A stretch of DNA of 12,869 bases from Fumia sp045645505 (GTDB lineage Bacteria > Bacillota > Clostridia > Oscillospirales > Ruminococcaceae), in the NCBI GenBank assembly GCA_045645505.1, contig JAZRIW010000009.1, positions 1-12,869 of the forward strand. Reading direction: 5' to 3'. The translations under genes and the position numbers were made by a program. Position 1 is the first letter of the stretch, and every line of letters begins with the position of its first letter. This document shows positions 1-7,123 of this stretch, piece by piece. The notes below the pieces were generated by a model that searched no databases, was not told the DNA's origin, and worked only from the letters and a program-made list of their open reading frames with translations.

Positions 1-60
1 CGATACAATATCCGTTTGAACAATATATCGTCCAATATTTTATAAATGTATATTGTATCG
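1..60. promoter_or_regulatory. Inverted-repeat operator region of the leftmost control cassette
   Basis: A perfect 11-bp inverted repeat, cgatacaatat at 1-11 and atattgtatcg at 50-60, lies in AT-rich DNA. Related ACAATAT words occur near 20-27 and again at 138-144 inside the promoter of the XRE gene. Repeats of this kind on both sides of divergent promoters are the usual binding sites of a phage or ICE immunity repressor. That the XRE protein encoded at 166 binds them is inference. The window begins inside this region, so more copies may lie to the left. Confidence 0.5.
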
Positions 61-67
61 TCTTTCA

Positions 68-95
68 ATTATAGCAGAAAACGATCATTTGTCAA
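68..95 (-). promoter_or_regulatory. Strong leftward promoter (TTGACA-16-TATAAT)
   Basis: Read on the minus strand, 95-90 is TTGACA and 73-68 is TATAAT with a 16-bp spacer, so both hexamers match the consensus. Transcription would start near position 60, within the inverted repeat, and run left out of the window. It should therefore drive an unseen gene or operon that is repressible at the operator. Confidence 0.65.
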
Positions 96-122
96 CTGTT
101 TTTGTTAATTTTATTGACGAAT

Positions 123-151
123 TTGACATTGTGTTGTACAATATAGATATA
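123..151 (+). promoter_or_regulatory. Promoter of the XRE-metallopeptidase operon
   Basis: TTGACA at 123-128 is followed after 17 bp by GATATA at 146-151, a weak -10. The palindrome ttgtacaa (134-141) and the ACAATAT word sit in the spacer, which suggests autoregulation by the encoded repressor. Confidence 0.45.
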
Positions 152-165
152 AGGAAGTGATTTTG

Positions 166-600
166 TTGGATTTATATAAAGACTTGATTCGCAAAAGAAT
201 AAAAGAAAAATTCAATACGATAGAAAATTTTTCGAAACATACAAATATTCCACGCACAACGATAAATTTTATATTAAAAAACGGTGTATCATTATCTAAT
301 TATGGTATGGTAAGTACAATTTTAAAAGAACTTGACATCCATTCCATTAATGAACAACCTGTCGTCATTGATGAAAAGCTACTGGATTTTATAAAAATTT
401 ACAGTTCGCTTGACGATATTGGAAGGCACGCTGTAACTGCTGTGGCAGAAACTGAGTATAGACGACTTCACCCTGAATTTTTAGAAGAGGCTATTATTGC
501 TGCATATGGAAGCATAACTTCAGGTAAGCCTCTGACAGAAGAAGAAAAAGCAATTATGGACATAGTTGATAAAATAAAAAAGGATAACAATGAAAAATAA
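166..600 (+). CDS. XRE-family transcriptional repressor (ImmR-like)
   Basis: This is a DNA-binding regulator of about 144 residues. The N-terminal 60 residues read as a Cro/C1 helix-turn-helix, with ENFSKHTNIPRTTINFILKN as helices 2 and 3. The C-terminal part contains a Leu-Asp-Asp-Ile-Gly-Arg stretch, as often seen after the HTH in Firmicute XRE regulators. The frame is open from a GTG at 157, but that codon overlaps the ribosome binding site aaggaag (151-157). The TTG at 166, 8 bases downstream, is the better start; the TTG at 163 is also possible. The next gene overlaps it by 11 bases and encodes an ImmA-like protease, the classic repressor/antirepressor pairing of ICEs and prophages. Its targets are probably the palindromes at 1-60 and 134-141, which would control the leftward promoter. 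It is a new pairing relative to the repressor at 6355-7107, which belongs to a different element. Confidence 0.8.
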   Translation: MDLYKDLIRKRIKEKFNTIENFSKHTNIPRTTINFILKNGVSLSNYGMVSTILKELDIHSINEQPVVIDEKLLDFIKIYSSLDDIGRHAVTAVAETEYRRLHPEFLEEAIIAAYGSITSGKPLTEEEKAIMDIVDKIKKDNNEK

Positions 601-1309
601 TTCACCAAAGTATATAGCTTTTAAAACACTAATTAAACACAAACTTTACTTATTAAATAACTATACTGATTTAAGATGTATCATTGAATCAAATCAGTTT
701 ACGATTATTGAGTATAAAAAACATACTAACTCAGAACCTGTTTCTGAACTCATAAAAAGGTTAAGGGTTGAAAAAGAAACTCAGCAAAATGACTCTTTCT
801 TATATATTAACAACAACTTAAAATTTGTATTTATTAATGCAGATATTTCTGATGAAGACAAGTGTTCACTTCTGCGGCATGAACTTGGACACATCTGTGA
901 TCCTGATTTAAAAAATAGTAATCCGCAATACTCCAGAATTAAAAGAGAAGAGTTTGCAAATGAGTTCTCCTGTTATACTAAAAATCCTGACATTCTCTTG
1001 AAGATTTATGTTTTTTTAATTAAAAAATGGAAATTATTAGTCGCTATAATGTCGCTAATAGCATGTCTTTTAGGAGTTGCATTTATAATTAATACTCTAA
1101 TCATACCACCGGCAAAACCTGTAACAGGTGATGTCTCAACCTATGCGAATTCTGACAGTACATATTATGTAACATCAGCTGGCAAAAAATATCACTTGAA
1201 ACACTGTATCATCATAAAATACAAAAATAACTTGACAGAAATCAAATTAAATGATGCTGTAAATAAAGAATACAAACCATGCTTAATATGTATTCCTGAA
1301 GAAGAATAA
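590..1309 (+). CDS. Membrane-anchored ImmA/IrrE-type metallopeptidase with C-terminal Cys/His domain
   Basis: The 239-residue protein has three parts. Residues 60-130 carry a zinc protease signature, HELGH at 97-101, with EEFANEF at 120-126 as the likely third-ligand helix; this fits the ImmA/IrrE family, whose members cleave partner XRE repressors. Residues 149-171 form one strong membrane segment preceded by Lys-Lys-Trp-Lys, which predicts a cytoplasmic N-terminus. Residues 192-236 hold a compact motif with H202, C206, C231 and C234 (YH-x3-C, then KPCLIC), resembling the small Ada-like zinc knuckle seen at the ends of some secreted or surface proteins. The ATG lies 11 bases inside the upstream XRE gene, so translation is probably coupled. 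Known ImmA proteins are soluble, so the membrane anchor and the outside domain are unusual. Signal-dependent repressor cleavage is inference. Confidence 0.75.
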   Translation: MKNNSPKYIAFKTLIKHKLYLLNNYTDLRCIIESNQFTIIEYKKHTNSEPVSELIKRLRVEKETQQNDSFLYINNNLKFVFINADISDEDKCSLLRHELGHICDPDLKNSNPQYSRIKREEFANEFSCYTKNPDILLKIYVFLIKKWKLLVAIMSLIACLLGVAFIINTLIIPPAKPVTGDVSTYANSDSTYYVTSAGKKYHLKHCIIIKYKNNLTEIKLNDAVNKEYKPCLICIPEEE

Positions 1310-1339
1310 ATATATTAATAGCTTTTACCAATGAATAAG

Positions 1340-1372
1340 ATAAGGAGTTGTTCCTGTGGAACAACTCCTTAT
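1340..1372 (+). terminator. Hairpin after the metallopeptidase gene
   Basis: A perfect 15-bp stem (1340-1354 with 1358-1372) closes a 3-base tgt loop, 30 bases past the stop codon. The following sequence, tgtgattt, is a poor T-tract, so this may be a weak intrinsic terminator or a protective 3' hairpin for the repressor-protease mRNA. Confidence 0.6.
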
Positions 1373-1597
1373 TGTGATTTATTCGATTTTCACATGATAA
1401 CCCTGAGCAACCTTAAAAAACTAAAATGGTATAGGCTTACCCGATTTCCACACGGTTACTACCGGCGAATCAAAGGTCACACGATCTGCTATTGATTTCT
1501 CACGATTAATAGCCATATACCCATTCAGGTTTATATAAGGAAAAATATTGAGAAAGACATTAATGAAATTATTACATCTACCAAAGGTATCTATCGT
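1373..1597. other. Gene-poor stretch with a short minus-strand coding fragment
   Basis: No complete gene is visible. On the minus strand, 1527 down to a TAG at 1421-1423 reads as a protein-like tail that includes MAINREKSIADRVTFDSP and ends in GKPIPF. No start or ribosome binding site is convincing, and I do not recognise the family. It may be the surviving C-terminus of a gene lost when the region decayed. The opposite strand is open in pieces too, so the coding strand is not certain. Confidence 0.2.
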
Positions 1598-1910
1598 ATG
1601 AAATGTGATAGTGGGTTTAATGACAATGCTGTTGGAATTAAGTTTGTTCCGACATTAAGGGCAAGCAAACCAAGCACTATTGCATTAAAAAAATGCAATA
1701 CTGTCGAGGGGGAAAAAATTTACATAAAAAGATTAGAGGGCACCGGTGAGTGCCGGTGCCTACGCTTGCCTTTATGTTGAAAGGTCTTTGGGAAATTCCG
1801 ATGGAACAGTGCTTATGTATGATTCTGCGGAGGACGCAATATATGGCAAAGACTATACGCAAAAAATAAAAGAGCGTATGAAAATTATAGATTGGGATGT
1901 TATAAATTAA
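1598..1910 (+). pseudogene. Frameshifted gene remnant of unknown function
   Basis: Two open stretches in different frames look like halves of one broken gene. The first runs from an ATG at 1598 (open since 1496, no good ribosome binding site) to a stop at 1780 and is protein-like up to KIYIKRL. The second is open from 1737 to the stop at 1910; its latter part contains VERSLGNSDGTVLMYDSAED and ends IIDWDVIN, with a composition typical of real coding sequence. The switch falls on a GC-rich 8-bp hairpin, ggcaccgg paired with ccggtgcc (1739-1746 and 1753-1760), which may be an inserted element or a slippage point. I do not recognise either half. They could also come from two different genes. Confidence 0.3.
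1739..1760. repeat. Small GC-rich palindrome
   Basis: An 8-bp inverted repeat (1739-1746 and 1753-1760) with a 6-base loop has much higher GC than its surroundings. No T-tract follows, so it is not a normal terminator. Confidence 0.4.
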
Positions 1911-1946
1911 TCCTGTTGCCCGAAATGGTAATAAGATTTGGGTAAC

Positions 1947-1974
1947 AAAAAACCGTTCAGAACATTCTGAACGG
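1947..1974 (-). terminator. Rho-independent terminator of the tRNA-Thr gene
   Basis: A perfect 10-bp stem (1953-1962 with 1965-1974) with a 2-base gap is followed on the minus strand by six T residues (1952-1947). It begins 7 bases past the tRNA 3' end, so the tRNA transcription unit is intact. Confidence 0.85.
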
Positions 1975-1980
1975 CTTTCT

Positions 1981-2056
1981 TGGAGCTGGAAACGTGGCTT
2001 GAACACGCGACCTGCGCATTACGAATGCGCTGCTCTACCAACTGAGCTATTCCAGC
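1981..2056 (-). tRNA. tRNA-Thr (anticodon CGU)
   Basis: The reverse strand folds as a full cloverleaf. The acceptor stem GCTGGAA pairs with TTCCAGC. The D arm is AGCTCAGTTGGTAGAGC. The anticodon stem GCGCA/TGCGC closes the loop TTCGTAA, giving CGT. The T loop is TTCAAGC. The discriminator base is T and CCA is encoded (1981-1983). It has its own promoter and terminator. The accessory region at 1-1980 begins directly past its 3' end, the position commonly used for integration by mobile elements; that link is inference because no duplicated tRNA 3' end is visible in the window. Confidence 0.95.
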
Positions 2057-2085
2057 TTACAGCCAACTTTTATATTAACTGTAAT

Positions 2086-2114
2086 ATTATACTATAAAAA
2101 TTCATTTTTGTAAA
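2086..2114 (-). promoter_or_regulatory. tRNA-Thr promoter
   Basis: On the minus strand, TTTACA (2114-2109), a 17-bp spacer and a perfect TATAAT (2091-2086) lie 30 bases before the tRNA. This makes the tRNA independent of the upstream penicillin-binding protein gene. Confidence 0.8.
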
Positions 2115-2125
2115 TACAAAAGCTT

Positions 2126-3721
2126 TTATTGAGCGAGAGAATCAGCAATTTTACTGAATATCGGTGCGGCGGTATTATTTCCATAGCCTGCACCTTCCGA
2201 AAGCACTACAACAACATACTCCGGATTATCCGCAGGAAAAAAACCTGCAAACCAGCCATGCTCAATTTCTTTTCCGTCAATATATTTTCCTGTCTGAGCA
2301 GTAGCTGTTTTTCCTCCTGCTGTGATGTTTTGAGGCATTGCATTCTGCCCGTCCGCCACCATAACGCAATAAGTTAAAATATTTTGTAATTGCAAAGCAG
2401 TTTCTGTGCTTATGATTTTCTCTTTAGGAACGTTTGAAAATTTTTCAATTTTTTCTCCATCTTTAGTTTCACCTGAAACAAGCTTCGGTGCTACCAAATA
2501 TCCCCCGTTTACAACCGCCGACATCATCTGTGCCACCTGTACCGGAGTTGCAGTGAGTTTACCTTGTCCGAAACTTAAATTTGCAATTTCGGCAGGATTT
2601 AACAAATCATTTTCAGTAGGCAAAGTCCCTTTAGATGTATATATTCCCTCAGCAAGTGTATATCCTCTGCCAAAACCAAATTTTTCTGCATAATCAAGTA
2701 AAATCTCATTTCCGACACTAAGCCCTAAATTTATAAAATAAGGATTACACGATTCTTTCATCCCATCAACCATATCTAAAACTCCATGCCCCTCGCGTTT
2801 ATGACATCTTATCGTCTGTCCTTTAACATCTGCTGTTCCTTTACATTCCACGCTTTTTGTTATATCAATATCATTTTCCAAAGCAGCAGCGGCAGTTACA
2901 ATTTTAAAAGTTGAGCCTACATTAAAGGGTAAAAAAGCTCTGTTTATCATCGGTGAATTTTCAACATCAAGAATACTTTTTTGTAAATCGACCGGAGTAT
3001 ATGAAGGAAAACTTGCAACACCTTTAAGTTCTCCATTATATGGATTCATCACAACTATAGCACCTTTTTTTAAATCCCTGCCACCTATATTCTGTATCAC
3101 CGCCTGTATATCCTTATCTATAGAAAGCACTACCCCCGCATTATCCTTTTCCTCTTTAAGCATATTCCCCTCAACTCCTGCCATTGCATGGCCCATACCA
3201 TCTAAAAAGTAACTTGCTTTTACTTTTGTTATATGCTCTTTCAAAAAAGAATCATAGCTTTTCTCAATACCTGTTATCCCATTTCCTTCGCTGTCAAGAT
3301 AGCCAATAATATGTGGTGCCAGTTGATAATATTCATATCTGTTCTGCCGATAAAATTCAACAACATTATCAGCATCTATATTTTTATCCGTTTTTAAAAT
3401 AAAGGGTTTTGCCGATTTTAAAAGCTTGTAAATACCTTCTTTACGTGTATCCGATACTGAATTTAAAACCTTATTCATATTATCTGAAGACGGCAAAACA
3501 GCATAAATTTTTTCTTTTTGGCGATTTACAAGCGGATTTAAATTTAAGTCGTAAATCATCCCTCTTCTTTCTTCCAAGACAAGAGTATATTCTGACTGGT
3601 TCTGAGCAGTTTCCTCAAGTCCCGAAAAACTGCCTAAAATACCAATTCGCAAATATAAAACAGAGGCAATTAAAGTAAATATTGAAAAAAATGCTATTAC
3701 TCTCTTTTCTATACTATTCAT
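2126..3721 (-). CDS. Class B penicillin-binding protein (peptidoglycan transpeptidase)
   Basis: The 531-residue protein cross-links peptidoglycan peptides at the outer face of the membrane. A single N-terminal anchor (about 8-28) is followed by the N-terminal pedestal domain (about 45-195) and a transpeptidase domain (about 215-530). The three penicillin-binding motifs are visible: S270-T-F-K273 with the acyl-serine, S324-C-N326, and K471-T-A-T474 in place of the usual KTG(T). There are no glycosyltransferase or PASTA domains. The size and motif layout fit the FtsI/PBP2 relatives that pair with a SEDS glycosyltransferase, but I cannot assign division, elongation or spore cortex. The ATG is supported by AAGGAG (3734-3729), 7 bases upstream. 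It is transcribed divergently from guaA, and a lone TATAAT (3752-3747) is its likely -10. Confidence 0.9.
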   Translation of the reverse strand: MNSIEKRVIAFFSIFTLIASVLYLRIGILGSFSGLEETAQNQSEYTLVLEERRGMIYDLNLNPLVNRQKEKIYAVLPSSDNMNKVLNSVSDTRKEGIYKLLKSAKPFILKTDKNIDADNVVEFYRQNRYEYYQLAPHIIGYLDSEGNGITGIEKSYDSFLKEHITKVKASYFLDGMGHAMAGVEGNMLKEEKDNAGVVLSIDKDIQAVIQNIGGRDLKKGAIVVMNPYNGELKGVASFPSYTPVDLQKSILDVENSPMINRAFLPFNVGSTFKIVTAAAALENDIDITKSVECKGTADVKGQTIRCHKREGHGVLDMVDGMKESCNPYFINLGLSVGNEILLDYAEKFGFGRGYTLAEGIYTSKGTLPTENDLLNPAEIANLSFGQGKLTATPVQVAQMMSAVVNGGYLVAPKLVSGETKDGEKIEKFSNVPKEKIISTETALQLQNILTYCVMVADGQNAMPQNITAGGKTATAQTGKYIDGKEIEHGWFAGFFPADNPEYVVVVLSEGAGYGNNTAAPIFSKIADSLAQ

Positions 3722-3746
3722 AAGTACACTCCTTTTTCAAATCTAC

Positions 3747-3752
3747 ATTATA
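3747..3752 (-). promoter_or_regulatory. Probable -10 box of the penicillin-binding protein gene
   Basis: A perfect TATAAT on the minus strand lies 26 bases upstream of the start codon. No good -35 box is seen 17 bp away. Confidence 0.4.
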
Positions 3753-3902
3753 CTATTCCCACTCAATTTATATTTTTTGCATAGTAATTTTGCAAATTTT
3801 TTTCGATATTACTGTTATTATGACATATTTAATAAATACCACTTGAATTTTATTGAAAATCGTGGCAAAATAGTATTAAAAGTAATGGGAGGACGAAAAT
3901 TA

Positions 3903-5210
3903 ATGAAACAAGATATGATTGTAATTTTAGATTTAGGTTCAAGAGAAAATACTCGTATTGCGAGACTTATAAGAGACTTAGGTGTTTATAGCGAAATTTA
4001 TCCGCACGATATCACAAAAGAAGAGTTTTCATCTCTTCAGAATGTTAAAGGTGTAATCTTAAACGGAGGGCCTAATAATATTGTTGACGGAGTTAAAATT
4101 GATGTTGATTCCTATATTTATGAACTCGGACTTCCCATACTCGCGGCATCTTACGATGCAAAATCTCAGGTTAAAAACATCGATTTTACAGATAAAACCG
4201 ATGAAGAGATTTCTAAAGCTTTAAAATCCTTCTTGTTTGATGACTGCAAAGCTCAGACAAATTGGAATATGAAAAACTTTGTTGCAGACCAGATTGAACT
4301 TATCAAAAAGCAGGTAGGTGACAAAAAAGTTCTCCTCGCTCTTTCAGGCGGTGTTGATAGCTCAGTAGTAGCTGCACTTTTACTTAAAGCTATCGGCAAT
4401 CAGCTCTACTGTGTCCATGTAAACCACGGACTTTTAAGAAAAGGTGAACCTGAGCAGGTTGTGGAAGTTTTCCAGAAACAGCTTAATGCAAACTTAATTT
4501 ATGTCGATGCAACCGACCGCTTTTTAGGAAAGCTCAAAGATGTTGCAGATCCTGAAGAAAAACGCAAGATCATCGGTGCTGAATTTATAAGAGTATTCGA
4601 AGAAGAAGCGAGAAAATTAGAAGGTATTGATTTCTTAGGCCAGGGTACAATCTATCCCGACATCGTTGAAAGCGGTACAAAAACTGCAAAAGTTGTTAAA
4701 TCTCACCATAATGTAGGCGGTTTACCCGACGATTTACAATTTACTTTAATTGAACCATTACGTCAGCTCTTTAAAGATGAAGTTCGCGCTTGTGGTGTTG
4801 AGCTTGGCCTCCCACCCGAAATGGTTTATCGTCAACCCTTCCCCGGCCCCGGACTCGGTGTTCGTTGTCTCGGTGCTATCACTAAAGACCGTTTGGAAGC
4901 TGTCCGTGAATCTGATGCAATTTTGCGTGAAGAATTTTTAAAAGCAGGACTTGAGGGCAAGGTATGGCAGTACTTTACTTTGGTACCCGACTTTAAATCC
5001 GTAGGTGTAAAAAACGACGCGCGTAGCTTTGAATACCCCGTAATCATTCGTGCAGTAAATACTATCGATGCTATGACAGCAACAATCGAGCAGATTGAAT
5101 GGCCATTACTTTTAAAAATTACCGATAGAATTTTAAAAGAAGTAGAAAGCATTAACCGTGTCTGCTACGACCTTTCACCCAAACCCACAGCTACAATAGA
5201 GTGGGAATAA
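3903..5210 (+). CDS. guaA: GMP synthase with intact synthetase half and degenerate glutaminase domain
   Basis: GuaA makes GMP from XMP and ATP, normally with ammonia released from glutamine by its N-terminal class I amidotransferase domain. Here the ATP-pyrophosphatase domain (about 128-320) is well conserved, with the P-loop SGGVDSS at 148-154 and the GuaA signature QPFPGPGLG near 311-319. The C-terminal dimerisation domain ends in the family hallmark TIEWE. The amidotransferase part is only about 125 residues, roughly 85 fewer than usual. Where the family has Gly-Ile-Cys-Tyr-Gly it reads Ala-Ala-Ser-Tyr-Asp (S83 in place of the nucleophile), and the segment carrying the catalytic His and Glu is missing. 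The enzyme should therefore need free ammonia or a separate glutaminase. The start is the ATG with gggagga 9 bases upstream; an open frame extends back to 3777 but is not protein-like. Its last codons form the attachment site of the element. Confidence 0.92.
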   Translation: MKQDMIVILDLGSRENTRIARLIRDLGVYSEIYPHDITKEEFSSLQNVKGVILNGGPNNIVDGVKIDVDSYIYELGLPILAASYDAKSQVKNIDFTDKTDEEISKALKSFLFDDCKAQTNWNMKNFVADQIELIKKQVGDKKVLLALSGGVDSSVVAALLLKAIGNQLYCVHVNHGLLRKGEPEQVVEVFQKQLNANLIYVDATDRFLGKLKDVADPEEKRKIIGAEFIRVFEEEARKLEGIDFLGQGTIYPDIVESGTKTAKVVKSHHNVGGLPDDLQFTLIEPLRQLFKDEVRACGVELGLPPEMVYRQPFPGPGLGVRCLGAITKDRLEAVRESDAILREEFLKAGLEGKVWQYFTLVPDFKSVGVKNDARSFEYPVIIRAVNTIDAMTATIEQIEWPLLLKITDRILKEVESINRVCYDLSPKPTATIEWE

Positions 5211-5211
5211 T
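5197..5211 (+). repeat. attL core, 15-bp direct repeat copy 1
   Basis: tagagtgggaataat spans the last guaA sense codons (Glu-Trp-Glu), the TAA stop and one more base. It is identical to 11505-11519; the base just after differs (a versus g), as does the base before (a versus g). Confidence 0.88.
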
Positions 5212-5217
5212 AACAAG

Positions 5218-5260
5218 AAATCCCGAAAGCCTTTATTTACAAGGGTTTTCGGGATTTTTT
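5218..5260 (+). terminator. Terminator supplied to guaA by the element
   Basis: An 11-bp stem (5218-5228 with 5247-5257) runs into six T residues (5255-5260). A second inner pairing, cctt with aagg, lies in its loop. It sits inside the element, 7 bases past the guaA stop, so guaA transcription now ends on element DNA. It also separates guaA from the convergent integrase gene, though the minus-strand T-tract is poor. The loop word cctttatttacaaggg (5230-5245) reappears inverted at 11537-11552. Confidence 0.85.
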
Positions 5261-5270
5261 ATTTTAAGAC

Positions 5271-5288
5271 CGTACCAAAATCGTACCA
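5271..5288 (+). repeat. Left-end arm-type integrase sites
   Basis: cgtaccaaaatcgtacca contains two cgtacca words 11 bp apart. The identical 18 bp occurs at 11386-11403, near the other end. Their position beside the integrase gene and near both cores, plus the 11-bp phasing, fits arm-type binding sites for the N-terminal domain of the integrase. Confidence 0.7.
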
Positions 5289-5293
5289 CTTTT

Positions 5294-6355
5294 TCAATTT
5301 TGTATCAATTTTGACAGTATTTCTGCTACTTCTCCGTGCTTATTTGGGTACAGGTGCGAGTATGTGTTTAGTGTTGTTTCTACATTTTCGTGTCCGAGCC
5401 GTTCAGATATAAGCAGAGGGGCAAATCCTAACTCAATGAGTAGTGAAGCGTGAGAGTGTCTTAAATCGTGTATGCGTATTTTTTTAACACCCGATAATTT
5501 ACAACCTCTCACCATTTCCCTTGTTAGATATGATTTAGTTGTAGGGAATAGTCTGTCTGACGGTTTGTAATCGTAAAGCATTGTTTTATACTCTTGTATC
5601 ATTTCCATAATTTCAACAGGTAATGTTATTGTGCGTTTGCTTTTCGGTGTTTTGGGCGTTTGTATTATATCCTCATTTCCGAGCCGTGCATAATTCTTTG
5701 TTATGCTGACGGTGTTATTATCAAAATCAAAATCATTCAGAGTGAGAGCCAATAACTCACCCTCACGCATACCGCTATAAAAGAAAAGGTAAAAAGCAAC
5801 TTTTGAGAGCGGTTTATCTGATACGCATTTTATAAAACTGTCAAATTCCTCTTTTGTCCAAAATTGCATACTCTCTGCTTTTTTCTTACCCATAGAGCCA
5901 CAGGCAGAGGCAGGGTTTGAGGGCAGTTTATAGTATTTGACAGCAAAATTAAATATAGCCGATAATTGATTATGTACCGTTTTCAAGTATGTTGGTGCAT
6001 AGCCGTTTTCGTGTGAAATCAATTCATTTTGCCATTTTCTCACGGTAGATATATCAATATCACATATAAGCATATCAGCGAAATACGGCAGTAATTTAGT
6101 ATTGATGAGATGTTCTTTATTTGCTAAAGTTGTAGGCTTCAAATGTACCCTGCAATCTTGCATATAATTCTCAACTAAATTAGCAAAGGTAATATCAACT
6201 GAATTTTTACATTTATTAAGGAAGTCCGCCTCAAAGGTTTGGGCTTCTTTTTTTGTTGCAAATCCCTCTTTTTTCTTTTGTTTGCGTTTGCCTGTCCAAT
6301 CTGTATATCTGAACTTTACAGACCAAGTACCACGCTCATTTTTATATGCAGGCAT
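5294..6355 (-). CDS. int: Tyrosine site-specific recombinase (integrase)
   Basis: The 353-residue enzyme should integrate and excise the element at the guaA 3' end. Domains in order: an AP2-like arm-binding domain (about 1-48, starting GTWSVKFRYTDWTGKRKQKK), a SAM-like core-binding domain (about 55-145) and the catalytic domain (about 165-345). The catalytic set is complete: R197 (GMREGELL), K240 in the beta-hairpin, H296 and R299 (HDLRHSH), H322 and the nucleophile Y332 (NTYSHL). Length and layout match Tn916/phage-type integrases of Firmicutes. The ATG overlaps the stop of the repressor gene by one base (TAATG), so the two are co-transcribed and probably translationally coupled. The gene ends 5 bp from the arm-type repeats. 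Confidence 0.95.
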   Translation of the reverse strand: MPAYKNERGTWSVKFRYTDWTGKRKQKKKEGFATKKEAQTFEADFLNKCKNSVDITFANLVENYMQDCRVHLKPTTLANKEHLINTKLLPYFADMLICDIDISTVRKWQNELISHENGYAPTYLKTVHNQLSAIFNFAVKYYKLPSNPASACGSMGKKKAESMQFWTKEEFDSFIKCVSDKPLSKVAFYLFFYSGMREGELLALTLNDFDFDNNTVSITKNYARLGNEDIIQTPKTPKSKRTITLPVEIMEMIQEYKTMLYDYKPSDRLFPTTKSYLTREMVRGCKLSGVKKIRIHDLRHSHASLLIELGFAPLLISERLGHENVETTLNTYSHLYPNKHGEVAEILSKLIQN

Positions 6356-7107
6356 TATATTTCACCGTCCTTTTTATTAAACCAAGCCTCTATTATTTCA
6401 TTATATTGCTCTGTTGTAATTTCACCGTTAGCAACTTGTTGAGCATATTTTCGGGAAAAACTGTCCCATTCACTTTCACGCTGTGACGGTGTTGTAGGGT
6501 ATTTGTCTAAATATTCATCAGAAACAACAGGGAGTAGTTTAACAAATTCGGTTTGAAGAATAGAGTCAATCAAACTGTCTTTATAAACTGCTGAACGAGT
6601 ACCGTCAATATCAAGATACATAGTCCGCTCTATCATATTTTTAACAAGCTCATTTCCTTGCAATCCTTTTTTATCGCTGTGTAATGATATTCGTTTACCA
6701 ATCATTGCAAGAAAATATTCGCAGTTGCCGTTTTCAATAATGGTGGAAATTATATCACAGTAGGCAGTTTTTCGGTTTTCCTTTTTTAACTTTAGCAAAA
6801 CTTTAATTGCTTGCTCTGATAGACCTGTATATTTTTCTATTGCTTGTAGTTTTAAGTTGGGGGCTTTTATATCAGTATTTCCTAACAAGTAATCAACAGA
6901 TACATTTAGATAATTTGCAATGCGTTGGATAACATCAATAGACGGAGTATTAACACCGTGTATTAAATTTGACATAGCACCTGTTGAAATGCCTGCTTTT
7001 TTTGCCAATATAGCCTGTGTTACATTACAGTTTTTATCATTCAGAATTTTAGCAATCCTTTTACCGTATTCGGGGGCGTTTTCTTTAACTTCAATATATT
7101 TCTTCAA
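6355..7107 (-). CDS. XRE-family element repressor (CI/Stl-like)
   Basis: The 250-residue regulator has an N-terminal helix-turn-helix (about 14-76, with QAILAKKAGISTGAMSNLIH as its core and NYLNVSVDYLLG at the end). The rest (about 85-250) is of unrecognised fold, and no S24 peptidase Ser/Lys motif is visible. Release is therefore more likely by binding of an inducer protein, as for SaPI Stl, than by RecA-driven self-cleavage. The start is a TTG at 7107 with gaggtg about 5 bases upstream. It shares an operator-rich divergent region with the rightward genes and overlaps int by one base, so int expression follows repressor expression. Confidence 0.85.
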   Translation of the reverse strand: MKKYIEVKENAPEYGKRIAKILNDKNCNVTQAILAKKAGISTGAMSNLIHGVNTPSIDVIQRIANYLNVSVDYLLGNTDIKAPNLKLQAIEKYTGLSEQAIKVLLKLKKENRKTAYCDIISTIIENGNCEYFLAMIGKRISLHSDKKGLQGNELVKNMIERTMYLDIDGTRSAVYKDSLIDSILQTEFVKLLPVVSDEYLDKYPTTPSQRESEWDSFSRKYAQQVANGEITTEQYNEIIEAWFNKKDGEI

Positions 7108-7123
7108 AGTATCACCTCTCTGT

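Noticed and set aside
1677..2006. 109-codon minus-strand ORF across the tRNA-Thr 3' end and the decayed region
   Set aside because: It runs through the tRNA gene and its terminator, has no ribosome binding site and its composition is not protein-like.
3754..3764. Inverted 11-bp match (gagtgggaata on minus) to the att core, upstream of guaA
   Set aside because: It lies in the promoter spacer of the penicillin-binding protein gene, lacks the outer core bases and has no arm-type repeats nearby. Probably chance, though a secondary integration site cannot be excluded.
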